Shown one piece after another: positions 52,112 to 60,668 of a DNA stretch of 64,000 nt (the stretch's first letter is position 1; each line of letters starts with the position of its first letter). The position numbers and the translations under genes were made by a program. The notes under the pieces are model-generated. The model was not told where the DNA came from, made no database searches, and was given only the letters and a program-made list of their open reading frames with translations. Source of the stretch: Thermoflexus hugenholtzii (GTDB lineage Bacteria > Chloroflexota > Anaerolineae > Thermoflexales > Thermoflexaceae); NCBI RefSeq assembly GCF_018771565.1, contig NZ_CP076326.1, positions 2,604,001 through 2,668,000 on the forward strand, read 5' to 3'.

Positions 52112-53082
52112 TCCAGGCGGAAGGGCTTCGCAAGACCTTTGGGGACATCACCGCCGTGGAGGAGGTCTCCCTGGAGGTGCGCCCGGGGGAGATCGTGGCC
52201 CTCCTGGGCCCCAACGGCGCCGGCAAAACCACCACCGTCCGGATGCTGGCCGCGTTGCTGCGGCCGACGGCCGGCCGGGCCCTGGTCGCCGGCTACGACG
52301 TCCTGCGCCAGCCCGAGGAGGTCCGCCGGCGGGTCGGGCTGCTGACCGAGTTGCCCGGCCTCTACCTGCGGATGACCGGCTACGAGTATCTCGCTTTCTT
52401 CGCGGATCTCTACGAGGTCCCCCGTCCGCTCCTGAAGCAACGGCTGGAGGCCTGGCTGGACCGCCTGGAGCTCCGCGGCGCCCTCCACCAGCGCATCGCC
52501 ACGTATTCCAAAGGGATGCGCCAGAAGCTGGCGCTGTTGCGAGCGTTCCTCCCCTTGCCGCCCGTTTTCCTGCTGGACGAGCCCACCTCGGCGATGGATC
52601 CGCAGAGCGCCCAGGTGGCCCGGGAGATGATCCGCAGCCTGGCGCAAGAAGGTCATGCCGTTCTGCTGTGCACCCATAATCTCTACGAGGCCGAGGCCCT
52701 GGCCCACCGCATCGCCATCCTCTGCCGCGGCCGGATCATCGTGGAGGGCACCCCTCAGGCGCTGCGGGACCGCTTCCTGGGGCCGCCGGTCTACGAGCTG
52801 CGTCTCGCCGCGCCGGCGGGGCAGGTCCTGGAGCTCCTCCCGGAGGGCCTCGCCGTTGTGGAATGGGGAAGCCACTGGGTTCGCTACCGGGCCTCGGATC
52901 CGGAGCGGGAGAACCCGCGGGTGTTGCAAGCGTTGCTGGCCCACGGCCTGCCGGTGGTCTCCCTGTCCGAAGTCCCTCGCCCCCTGGAGGACCTCTACCT
53001 CCGCATCCTGAACGGGGCCGCTCCGCCCGCTTCACCGGATCCAGCGGCCCGATCCGAGGGAGAGCACGCATGCCGCTCGTGA
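52108..53082 (+). CDS. ABC transporter ATP-binding protein (CcmA/NatA-like)
   Basis: 324 residues from GTG 52108, overlapping the previous stop. Walker A GPNGAGKTTTVRML; Q-loop region RVGLLTELPGLYLRMTGYEY; ABC signature YSKGMRQKLALLRAF; Walker B FLLDEPTSAMDP; switch H in VLLCTHNLYEAEAL. A C-terminal extension of about 80 residues (MQALRDRF to LEDLYLRIL) is typical of ABC-2-type exporters. It pairs with the permease gene that begins 12 bases before its end. Confidence 0.93.
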   Translation: MIQAEGLRKTFGDITAVEEVSLEVRPGEIVALLGPNGAGKTTTVRMLAALLRPTAGRALVAGYDVLRQPEEVRRRVGLLTELPGLYLRMTGYEYLAFFADLYEVPRPLLKQRLEAWLDRLELRGALHQRIATYSKGMRQKLALLRAFLPLPPVFLLDEPTSAMDPQSAQVAREMIRSLAQEGHAVLLCTHNLYEAEALAHRIAILCRGRIIVEGTPQALRDRFLGPPVYELRLAAPAGQVLELLPEGLAVVEWGSHWVRYRASDPERENPRVLQALLAHGLPVVSLSEVPRPLEDLYLRILNGAAPPASPDPAARSEGEHACRS

Positions 53083-54542
53083 ACGAGGGGACGGGGCTCC
53101 GGGATCTGGGAAAGCGAGGTCAACGCTGGCTGCGGGGGGCGTGGGTGATCTTCCGGCGGGATCTGCTGGACATCCTGCGGGACTGGCGGCTGGTCTCGCC
53201 CCTGGTCCTGCTCCTGTTGATCTTTCCGGTGCTGGCCCTGCTCTCCGCGGAGGCCGCGACCCGCTACATGGCTCAGTTCGGCGCCCAGCTGGTGGCGGAA
53301 CGCCTGCTGCCGTTCCTGGCCCTGGCGACCGGCTTCCTGCCCCTGACGGTCTGTCTCATCATCCCTCTGGAGACCTTCGTGGGGGAGAAGGAACGGCGGA
53401 CCCTGGAGCCGCTGCTGGCGGCCCCCGTGAGCGACCTGCAGCTCTATGTCGGCAAGGGGCTGGCCGCCCTCATCGTCCCCACCGTCACCTCGCTGCTCGG
53501 AGTCACCTTATATCTGCTCATCCTCATCGCGCGGCGCGCCCTTCCTCCGGATCCGGCGCTCCTCCTCTCCCTTTACGGCATCCTGAGCCTGCACGCGGTG
53601 GTGATGGTGGCAGGGGCCATCGTGATCTCCACCCAATCCTACAGCGTGCGCGGAGCCAACCTCCTGGCCAGCTTCATCATCCTCCCTCTCTCGATGCTGC
53701 TGGTTTTCGAATCGTCCCTTCTCTTCTGGGGCAGCTACCGGATGCTGATGATCATCCTGTGCATCCTGCTCGCCTACGCCGTCCTGCTGGTCCGGATGGG
53801 AGTCGCCCTGTTCAACCGGGAGCAGCTGCTCAGCGCGGAGTTCGACACCCTGGATCTGCGGGGGATGGCGCGGGGGTTCTGGCAGGCGCTACGGATAGGA
53901 GATCCCGAGGGGTTGCCGCGAAGCGGATGGGATGGGCTCTGGGGGCCGATCCGCCGCTCCGGAGGGGCGCTGGCGACCCTGGCCCTCCTGGGGCTGATGG
54001 GGTTCGCCCTCGGGTGGTCCTTGACGCCCGGGATAGGCTCCCTCCCCGCGGAGGCGATCCTGGAACGGCTGGGGCCCGGCGGGCAGAACCTCTCGCGCTC
54101 GCTGGCCTTCCCGCTGACGGCGTGGGGGATCTTCATCCACAACCTGCGGGCGGTGCTGGTGAACACCCTCCTGGGGGCCCTCAGCCTGGGCCTGTGGGTG
54201 GCCTTCTACCCGGTGGGATTGATGGGGTTCATCGGGATGCTGCTCCGCATGCTCTTCACCATCGATCCCTCGCTGGGGATGGCGGGGATCCTGGCCGTGC
54301 TCCCCCACGGGCTCGTCGAGCTGCCCGCCGTCGGCCTGGTGTTCGCGGGCGCGTTACGCCTGAGCCTGACGCTGCTCACCCCGCCGCATCCCCGGAGCCT
54401 GCGGGATCGCCTGCTGCTGGCTCTGGCGGATTGGATCAAGCTCTTTGGGCTGGCGATCCCGCTGCTCCTGCTGGCGGCCTGGATCGAAGCCTATTTGACC
54501 CCCCATCTGGTTCTCGGATGGCTCGCGGCTCGGCTCCCCTGA
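53070..54542 (+). CDS. ABC-2 permease fused to a SpoIIM (DUF95) domain
   Basis: 490 residues from ATG 53070, inside the end of the ATPase gene. Residues about 25-265 form an ABC-2/NatB permease: LDILRDWRLVSPLVLLLLIF, ETFVGEKERRTLEPLLAAPV and helices through VRMGVALFNREQLL. From about 328 a second polytopic domain matches SpoIIM/DUF95: IFIHNLRAVLVNTLLGALSL, LPHGLVELPAVGLVFAGALR and LLLLAAWIEAYLTPHLVL. SpoIIM acts in engulfment in endospore formers, but DUF95 proteins occur widely beside ABC-2 genes. Here the two are one chain. Confidence 0.85.
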   Translation: MPLVNEGTGLRDLGKRGQRWLRGAWVIFRRDLLDILRDWRLVSPLVLLLLIFPVLALLSAEAATRYMAQFGAQLVAERLLPFLALATGFLPLTVCLIIPLETFVGEKERRTLEPLLAAPVSDLQLYVGKGLAALIVPTVTSLLGVTLYLLILIARRALPPDPALLLSLYGILSLHAVVMVAGAIVISTQSYSVRGANLLASFIILPLSMLLVFESSLLFWGSYRMLMIILCILLAYAVLLVRMGVALFNREQLLSAEFDTLDLRGMARGFWQALRIGDPEGLPRSGWDGLWGPIRRSGGALATLALLGLMGFALGWSLTPGIGSLPAEAILERLGPGGQNLSRSLAFPLTAWGIFIHNLRAVLVNTLLGALSLGLWVAFYPVGLMGFIGMLLRMLFTIDPSLGMAGILAVLPHGLVELPAVGLVFAGALRLSLTLLTPPHPRSLRDRLLLALADWIKLFGLAIPLLLLAAWIEAYLTPHLVLGWLAARLP

Positions 54543-54548
54543 GCCGGC

Positions 54549-55604
54549 TCACGGGCGACAGGCCCGTTCCCCTGTCCGGTCGGTGTGGACGCGGAAGGTC
54601 TCCCCGCGGGCTTCCAGGAAGACCACGTAGCCCGGCGTGAGGATCTGCGCATACACCTTCCCCGGCTCCGGGCATCCCAGAGCGGCGTCCGGCCAGTCCA
54701 CCGGCTCCCATGCGACGACCCGGATCGCCTCGGGGGGGAGATCCAGCTGCATGGCCAGGAACCGGACCGCCGCCATCACCGCTTCTGGCTGCGTGGCAGG
54801 GGTTGAGGTGGGATCAGGCGCGCGCTCCATCGCTTCCCTCAGCCATTCCCGGATCGGGGCCAGCGCCGGATCCGCCGCTGCCGGGAGCGCCCCCTCGTGG
54901 AAGATCGCCTTCCGGATCTGCTCCCCTTCCTGAATCGTGACCGCGTAAGCGAAGCCGTCCGGGACCGGCGTGCCCACTTCCTGATCCCGGAACGGGCGGA
55001 GGCCTTCCACCGCCCGGGCGACCGCATCCGGGGTCGTGTTCCAGCGAACATGAAGACGGTTTTTCCGATCCAGGAAATAGAGCGTGCCGTCCGCCATCGC
55101 CATCAGCTCGTGGTCCATCCCGGCGATGCCACCGGTTCGGCGGACCCGCAGGAGGACGCGGGCCGGCAACCCGTTCCACACTTCCCCTTTCGTCACCAGG
55201 ATGTAGGGTTGACCGCGGGGGTTCCGCCGAACCTGTCCGCGCAGCCGGAGCAGCGTTTCGGTGGCCTCCCGGTCGAACGGGCGGAGGGGGATGTCCTTCA
55301 GCGCCTCCTCCCCGGCGGGCACGATGTAGATGCAGCCGGTCGGGTCGGCGACGGCGACGTCGCTGCGGGTAAGGGGCGGCCCCACCCCGGCTTCCCCCAG
55401 CAGATCCCACCCCCGGTAATAGGCGAGGATGGTCACCTCCCGCCCCTGGTAGCCCGAGGGATCCGCGAGGATCTCGCCGATAGGGGTGACGGACTCCCAG
55501 AAGGCCGGTGTGGGGATGATGGTGCCGTTCGAGGGAGACACCGGTGGCCTCGGGGCGCAGGAAACAAGAACACAGAGCAGACCCGCCAGGATCGCTTTCC
55601 TCAT
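54549..55604 (-). CDS. Lipoprotein of unknown function
   Basis: 351 residues. Signal peptide with lipobox LCVLVSC at residues 10-16. A small beta domain follows (GEILADPSGYQGREVTILAY), then an OB-like region ATETLLRLRGQVRRNPRGQP. The C-terminal 80 residues have the pattern WEPVDWPDAALGCPEPGKVY and AQILTPGYVVFLEARGETFR, a short module known from other Chloroflexota-type lipoproteins as far as I recall, without a named function. It is convergent with the ABC permease gene. Confidence 0.7.
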   Translation of the reverse strand: MRKAILAGLLCVLVSCAPRPPVSPSNGTIIPTPAFWESVTPIGEILADPSGYQGREVTILAYYRGWDLLGEAGVGPPLTRSDVAVADPTGCIYIVPAGEEALKDIPLRPFDREATETLLRLRGQVRRNPRGQPYILVTKGEVWNGLPARVLLRVRRTGGIAGMDHELMAMADGTLYFLDRKNRLHVRWNTTPDAVARAVEGLRPFRDQEVGTPVPDGFAYAVTIQEGEQIRKAIFHEGALPAAADPALAPIREWLREAMERAPDPTSTPATQPEAVMAAVRFLAMQLDLPPEAIRVVAWEPVDWPDAALGCPEPGKVYAQILTPGYVVFLEARGETFRVHTDRTGERACRP

Positions 55605-55706
55605 TGTTTGCCTCCTCCCGCCAGCGGCAGCCCATGGTTCCGATAAAGAGACGCCTGGGCACTTCCGGTGGTTCCGACAGGCCCTTTCCCACGAGGATCC
55701 GTGAGG

Positions 55707-56552
55707 TCACGGCGTCCAGAACCGGCCGAAGCCCAGGGCGGCGGCGGCCATGGACCCGAAGAACAGGGCGGCGCTGAGGCCCAGGAGGAGGAAATCGTGG
55801 CGCCGGAACCGCAGCTCCGTCAGCCAGGTGCGGCGTCCCACGCCGAAGGCCCGCAGGTCCATCGCGTCGATGATGTCTTCGGCGGCCATCAGGGCGTGCA
55901 GGGTGACCGGGACCACCAGGGGGGCGAGGCGCCGGATTTGGGCGATGGGGCCGCCGCGCACGTTCTCCAGCTCATACCCCCGAGCCCGCTGGGCATCCAT
56001 GGTTTGCATGGCGTCCCGTCCCAGGGTGGGGATGAAGCGGAAGGCCAGGTCCATGGCGTAAGCGATCTTGTCCGGCAGACCCAGGCCCCGGAAGACCACG
56101 CCATACTGGGAGGGATCCAGGGTGTAGGGGATCAGGATGGCCGCGGTGATCACCGTCCCCATCCGGCACATCTGGCTGAGGGCGAAGAAGAGGCGCTCCA
56201 CCGTGATGGGGATGGCCGGGGTCCATCCGAACAGGGAGATCGGCAGGGTCAGGCGGGCCAGCAGCCGCTCCGTCTGATAGACTTCGAAGCCTCCACGGCC
56301 GGTCAGGAAAGTGATGAACACGAACACGAAGGCCACGAAGCCGGTGAACAGCCAAGCCCGACGGGTTTCCCGCCAGGTCAGCCGGTTCAGCCGGAAGTAG
56401 AGGAGGGCCAGGCCCCACAGGCCCGCCAGCACCCGCACGTCCCAGAAGAAGAGGGTGGAGAGCATCAACGAGAGGGCGGCGAGCAGACGGGCCCGCGGGT
56501 CGAAGGCCTCCAGGAAGCTGCCCCGCCGTCGATAGGGCCATGTCACCAGCAC
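55707..56552 (-). CDS. ECF transporter transmembrane protein EcfT
   Basis: 281 residues from GTG 56552, behind GGAGGAGGAGGG (a GTG six bases downstream is an alternative). Five or so helices, then the two cytoplasmic coupling helices with A-R-x motifs: DAMQTMDAQRARGYELE (A-x-x-A-R-G signature) and the more degenerate AAEDIIDAMDLRAFGVG. It couples the ATPases to the substrate subunit. It lies 34 bases after the S-component gene on the minus strand. Confidence 0.83.
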   Translation of the reverse strand: MLVTWPYRRRGSFLEAFDPRARLLAALSLMLSTLFFWDVRVLAGLWGLALLYFRLNRLTWRETRRAWLFTGFVAFVFVFITFLTGRGGFEVYQTERLLARLTLPISLFGWTPAIPITVERLFFALSQMCRMGTVITAAILIPYTLDPSQYGVVFRGLGLPDKIAYAMDLAFRFIPTLGRDAMQTMDAQRARGYELENVRGGPIAQIRRLAPLVVPVTLHALMAAEDIIDAMDLRAFGVGRRTWLTELRFRRHDFLLLGLSAALFFGSMAAAALGFGRFWTP

Positions 56553-56586
56553 CAGGCCCTCCTCCTCCAGACGCGGGGACCCTGGC

Positions 56587-57489
56587 TCATGCCACCCCGG
56601 CGCCCCGGCCCAGTTGCTGCTGCAGGGCGTTGTAGGCGCCCACCAGCAACGGGGTGAGGATGGCCGCGTGGAGGATGTTCGGTCCCGCTGCCGGCACGAA
56701 CTCCCCGAGCAGGGCCACCGCGGGCGGATAGCCATTGATCCAGATGTCGGCGATGGCCGCGAAGCCGATGCCCACGATGTTGGCCACCGCTCCCCAGACG
56801 ATCACCGAGGCCAGGGCGATGTTCCGCCCCAGCGCGAACCGGAGGGCCACCACCAGCGCCGCCCCGATCAGCGGCACCCAGCGCATCAGCGGGCTGAGGG
56901 GTCCGCCGAAGAAGGGGCTCTCAATCTCGGTGGTCATCGCCCACAGGCTCAGCGCGACGCCCACCACCGCCACGAGGCCGGTGAGGATGTTCAAAGCCCG
57001 CTCACGCCCCAGGATCACCGGCAGCCCGGCCACCAGGCCGATCAGGCCGTTCCCGATGTCCCAGGCGGGGAACACCCCCCATCCGGTAAGGAAGTCCCCC
57101 AGGATGTTGCCCACGGCCCCGGTGAAGAAGCCGACAGCGGGCCCGAAGACGTAGCCGAAGAAGACCGGGAAGACGATGGCCGGGCGCAGCGCCACCTGAC
57201 TCACCGAGGGGACCACGAAGACGGTGCCGTTGAAAAGATACGAAAAGACGCCGTAGAGGGCAGCGCCGATGGCCATATACACCACCTCACGGGTGCCGAT
57301 CTGCCAGGCCGGATGATCCGCGGTGGCGAAGTAGACGATGTAGACGATCACGGCCCCGATGGCCACCCAGAGCAGCCAGCCGAAGCCCTGTAGCCGAACT
57401 CCCTCCGGCCCGGTCATCAGGCTGGCCAGCGCCATCAACAGGACGACCACGATCAATAAGATCAACCAGGTCAGAGCTTTGCGCGCCAT
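56587..57489 (-). CDS. ECF transporter S component (YkoE/ECF-type)
   Basis: 300 residues with about eight membrane segments. The N-terminal helix WLILLIVVVLLMALASLMTG is followed by REVVYMAIGAALYGVFSYLF. The ECF S-component hallmark region VFFGYVFGPAVGFFTGAVGN includes the G-D of NILGDFLTGWGVF. The substrate is unknown; there is no riboswitch upstream to help. The EcfT gene follows. A promoter of its own (57551-57578) lies in the end of the ATPase gene. Confidence 0.78.
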   Translation of the reverse strand: MARKALTWLILLIVVVLLMALASLMTGPEGVRLQGFGWLLWVAIGAVIVYIVYFATADHPAWQIGTREVVYMAIGAALYGVFSYLFNGTVFVVPSVSQVALRPAIVFPVFFGYVFGPAVGFFTGAVGNILGDFLTGWGVFPAWDIGNGLIGLVAGLPVILGRERALNILTGLVAVVGVALSLWAMTTEIESPFFGGPLSPLMRWVPLIGAALVVALRFALGRNIALASVIVWGAVANIVGIGFAAIADIWINGYPPAVALLGEFVPAAGPNILHAAILTPLLVGAYNALQQQLGRGAGVA

Positions 57490-57550
57490 GGCCGCCTCCT
57501 GAGATAAGGATGCTCCACCTTCTCAAAGAAAGAGGGCTGGCTTCTCTTCA

Positions 57551-57578
57551 ATTATAAAGAATCGCTCCTTACACTCAA
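57551..57578 (-). promoter_or_regulatory. Internal promoter for the EcfS-EcfT pair
   Basis: On the minus strand -35 TTGAGT (57578-57573), a 16-bp spacer and -10 TATAAT (57556-57551), 62 bases before the S-component start. The -35 overlaps the ATPase stop codon. The S and T genes may be expressed apart from the ATPase. Confidence 0.65.
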
Positions 57579-59212
57579 TCAACACCCTGGAGCCAGGCGC
57601 ACAGACGATCGGCCCGCATGAAGCGGCCGGTTCGGGGAAGATGCTGGCGGTTCGCCTCCAGCAGAGAGGTCGGGACCAACCGCCCCCGGCGCATCACCTC
57701 CGGATCGCTCAACACGGCCTCCGGGGGGCCGTCGGCGATCAGCTGACCATCCGCCATCACCCAGATGCGATTGGCGAAGGAGAGGGCCAGATCCAGATCA
57801 TGGGTGATGAACACCAGGGCGTCCGCTGCCTGGGCCGTCCCGAAGACCAGCTCGGCGATGGCGTTCATCAAGCGCATGCAGGTCTGATAGTCCTGGCCCG
57901 CCGTGGGCTCGTCCATCACCAGGATCCGGCTCCGCATGCTGAGGACCGAAGCGATGGTCACTCGCTTCTGCTGACCGAAACTCAGGGCCCATGGGGAGGA
58001 GCGGGCCTGGTCCAGCAACCCAACCTGTTCCAGGGCCCAGCGGACGTCGGCTTCGACCTGATGGGGAGGGCGGCCCAGGTTCCGGGGCCCGAAGGCCACC
58101 TCCTCCCACACCGTGGGGGCGAAGAGCATATGGCTGGGGCTCTGGAACACATAGCCGATGGTGCGGGCGATGCTGGCCACCGTCTGCGCCCGCGTCTCCT
58201 TTCCTCCGACCCAGACCCGGCCCCTTCGGGGCTTGAGCAGCCCCATGGCCAGCTTCAGCAATGTCGTCTTGCCCGCGCCATTGGGGCCGAGGATGGCCAG
58301 GCTGTCCCCTTTCCGGATCTCCGCCTGGATCCCCCGCAACACGTCCGGGCCATCGCCGTAGCCGAAGGACACGTCCTCGAAGACCACCAGCGGGGGCGCG
58401 TTAGGAGAGGCCGGGGGGATCTCCACCCCCGGCGTCGGGCGCCCCTTCAGCGTCGACCAGCGCTGGAGCCAGACCCGGAATGGAACCTTCACCGCGGTCG
58501 GATCCACACGTTCGAAGAAGGACTCTGGATCCCCATCGAAGACCAAGCGTCCGTCCTCCAAATACAGCACCCGCCTGGGGCCCGCCTGGAGGGCATCCTC
58601 CACCCGATGCTCCACCAGGAGGATGGTATGACCCTCCCGATGAAGCTGGCGGAAGACCGCCAGGGCCTCCTGGGCGCTCTGGGGATCCAGGGAAGCGAGC
58701 GGCTCGTCCAGCAACAGGATGCGCGGGGCCATGGCCAGCACCCCCGCCAGGGCCACCCGCTGCTTCTCCCCCCCGGAGAGCTGGAACGTGGGACGATCAC
58801 GCAGATGGGCGATCCCCAGGGCGTGCAGGACCTCCTCCACCCGCTCCAGGATCTTCGCCCGTGGCCAGCCCAGGTTCTCCAGCCCGAAGGCCACATCGTG
58901 CAGCACGTCGGCGGCCACAATCTGACGCTCCGGATCCTGAAGCAGGGTTCCCACCTGCTGGGAGAGCCGGGCCATGGGCCATGCGCGGGGATCGTGGCCC
59001 CCGATGCGGATGGTGCCTCGCAGCTCCCCTTTGTAGCTGCGGGGGATCAGCCCGTTCAACGCCCGCAGGAGGGTGCTCTTCCCGCAGCCGCTCGGGCCGG
59101 CTATCAAGGCCATCTCCCCCTCCTCCAGGGCGAACGAGAGGTCATGGATGGCCGGCTGCGGCCGCGCCGCATAACGGAACGTGAGCTCGTGAACCTCCAG
59201 GATCGGACCCAT
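57575..59212 (-). CDS. Fused ECF transporter ATPases (EcfA-EcfA')
   Basis: 545 residues with two ABC ATPase domains in one chain. Domain 1: GPSGCGKSTLLRAL (about 37), signature LSGGEKQRVALAG, Walker B ILLLDEPLASLDP. Domain 2: GPNGAGKTTLLKLA (about 310), signature LSFGQQKRVTIAS, Walker B ILVMDEPTAGQDY. A short linker joins them near 255-270. It energises the S and T subunits encoded downstream. The fused form is like YkoD of the ykoEDC system. Confidence 0.9.
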   Translation of the reverse strand: MGPILEVHELTFRYAARPQPAIHDLSFALEEGEMALIAGPSGCGKSTLLRALNGLIPRSYKGELRGTIRIGGHDPRAWPMARLSQQVGTLLQDPERQIVAADVLHDVAFGLENLGWPRAKILERVEEVLHALGIAHLRDRPTFQLSGGEKQRVALAGVLAMAPRILLLDEPLASLDPQSAQEALAVFRQLHREGHTILLVEHRVEDALQAGPRRVLYLEDGRLVFDGDPESFFERVDPTAVKVPFRVWLQRWSTLKGRPTPGVEIPPASPNAPPLVVFEDVSFGYGDGPDVLRGIQAEIRKGDSLAILGPNGAGKTTLLKLAMGLLKPRRGRVWVGGKETRAQTVASIARTIGYVFQSPSHMLFAPTVWEEVAFGPRNLGRPPHQVEADVRWALEQVGLLDQARSSPWALSFGQQKRVTIASVLSMRSRILVMDEPTAGQDYQTCMRLMNAIAELVFGTAQAADALVFITHDLDLALSFANRIWVMADGQLIADGPPEAVLSDPEVMRRGRLVPTSLLEANRQHLPRTGRFMRADRLCAWLQGVD

Positions 59213-59360
59213 CCCTCATCCTCGCTGGCGCTTCCTGAGAGCGGGAGATCGATGGCGCTGCCACGCCACGGGTTCCGCGTTGCGCAAGATTGTAACACAG
59301 GCCGGGCCCTTCCCGGGGCACGTCTCCCCAAACTCCGGTGTAACATCTGACAACCCTCAC

Positions 59361-59389
59361 TTGTGAGGGAATCGCTCCGAAGGCATAAT
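59361..59389 (+). promoter_or_regulatory. Promoter of the aminotransferase gene
   Basis: -35 TTGTGA (59361-59366), 17-bp spacer, -10 CATAAT (59384-59389). The start predicted near 59396 excludes an upstream ATG at 59388 and favours ATG 59442. Confidence 0.6.
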
Positions 59390-59441
59390 GCGGAGTGTGG
59401 AAGGAAGCAACCCCCACCTGCTTGTGGAACGGGAGGCGTCT

Positions 59442-60626
59442 ATGCGGCTGGCGGAGCGGATGTCCCGCTTGGGCACGGAGACGGCCTTTGAGGTGCTGGC
59501 GCGGGCCAAGGCCCTGGAGGCCCAGGGGCGGGAGATCATTCATCTGGAGATCGGGGAGCCGGACTTCGACACCCCGGCCCACATCAAGGCCGCTGCCGTC
59601 CGCGCCCTGGAGGAGGGATGGACTCACTACACCCCCGCCGCCGGGATCCCCGCCCTGCGGGAGGCCATCGCCGACTACATCCGCCGCACCCGGGGGATCC
59701 CGGTCGGGCCCGAGCACGTGGTGGTGGTGCCCGGCGGCAAGCCCATCATGTTCTTCGCCATCCTGGCCCTGGTGGAGGAGGGGGACGAGGTCATCTACCC
59801 CAACCCCGGCTTCCCCATCTATGAGTCCATGATCCGCTTTGTGGGCGCTCGCCCCGTCCCCCTGCGCCTGCGCATGGAGAACGAGTTCCGGGTGGATGTG
59901 GAGGAGCTGGCCCGCCTCATCACCCCCCGCACCCGCATGCTCATCCTCAACTCCCCCGCCAACCCCACCGGCGGGGTGCTGACCCGGGAGGACCTGGAAG
60001 CCATCGCCGAGCTGTGCCTGAAACACGATCTGGTGGTGCTCTCCGATGAGATCTACAGCCGCATCCTCTATGAAGGGGAGCACATCAGCATCGCCAGCTT
60101 CCCCGGGATGCTGGAGCGCACCATCATCCTGGACGGCTTCAGCAAGACCTACGCCATGACCGGCTGGCGGCTGGGTTACGGGGTGATGCCCGAACCCCTG
60201 GCCGAGGCCGTCACCCGACTGATGATCAACTCCAACTCCTGCACCGCCGCCTTCACCCAGATCGCTGGGATCGCGGCGCTGACCGGCCCCCAGGACGACG
60301 TCGATCGCATGGTGGCCGCCTTCCGGGAGCGCCGTGAGGTGATGGTGGAGGGGCTCAACCGCCTCCCCGGCTTCCGCTGCTTGAAGCCCAAAGGCGCCTT
60401 CTACGCTTTCCCCAACATCGAAGGGACCGGGATGTCCTCCCGGGAGCTGGCCCACTATCTCCTGGAGGAAGCCGGGGTGGCCGTGCTCTCCGGCACGGCC
60501 TTCGGGGAATACGGCGAGGGCTTCCTGCGTCTCTCCTTCGCCAACTCCATCGAGAACATCCAGAAGGCCCTGGAGCGCATCGAAAAAGCCCTCCAGCGCC
60601 TCCCCATCCGCGCGGCGGCCTCATAA
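59442..60626 (+). CDS. Aspartate-family aminotransferase (PLP, class I)
   Basis: 394 residues from ATG 59442 (GGGAGGCGTCT upstream). Motifs: LEIGEPDFDTP, HYTPAAGIPALREAI, the substrate N in LILNSPANPTGGVL, D and Y before the lysine in VVLSDEIYSRI, the Schiff-base lysine K235 in GFSKTYAMTGWRLGY and Arg near the C-terminus in LRLSFANSIE. Class I aspC/alanine-type aminotransferase of amino-acid metabolism. The exact amino donor is not decided by these motifs. Confidence 0.9.
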   Translation: MRLAERMSRLGTETAFEVLARAKALEAQGREIIHLEIGEPDFDTPAHIKAAAVRALEEGWTHYTPAAGIPALREAIADYIRRTRGIPVGPEHVVVVPGGKPIMFFAILALVEEGDEVIYPNPGFPIYESMIRFVGARPVPLRLRMENEFRVDVEELARLITPRTRMLILNSPANPTGGVLTREDLEAIAELCLKHDLVVLSDEIYSRILYEGEHISIASFPGMLERTIILDGFSKTYAMTGWRLGYGVMPEPLAEAVTRLMINSNSCTAAFTQIAGIAALTGPQDDVDRMVAAFRERREVMVEGLNRLPGFRCLKPKGAFYAFPNIEGTGMSSRELAHYLLEEAGVAVLSGTAFGEYGEGFLRLSFANSIENIQKALERIEKALQRLPIRAAAS

Positions 60627-60632
60627 AGCACC

Positions 60633-60660
60633 GGGGGCACAGGTTGAGACCTGTGCCCCC
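60633..60660. terminator. Bidirectional hairpin between aminotransferase and CapA genes
   Basis: GGGGGCACAGGT (60633-60644), TGAG loop, ACCTGTGCCCCC (60649-60660): a perfect 12-bp stem seven bases after the aminotransferase stop and eight before the convergent CapA stop. Confidence 0.75.
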
Positions 60661-60668
60661 AAGCGTTC

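Noticed and set aside
59213..59360. TPP or other riboswitch ahead of the ECF transporter
   Set aside because: No conserved riboswitch core (for example CTGAGA plus ACC-type pairs) was seen on the minus strand; only GC-rich hairpins.
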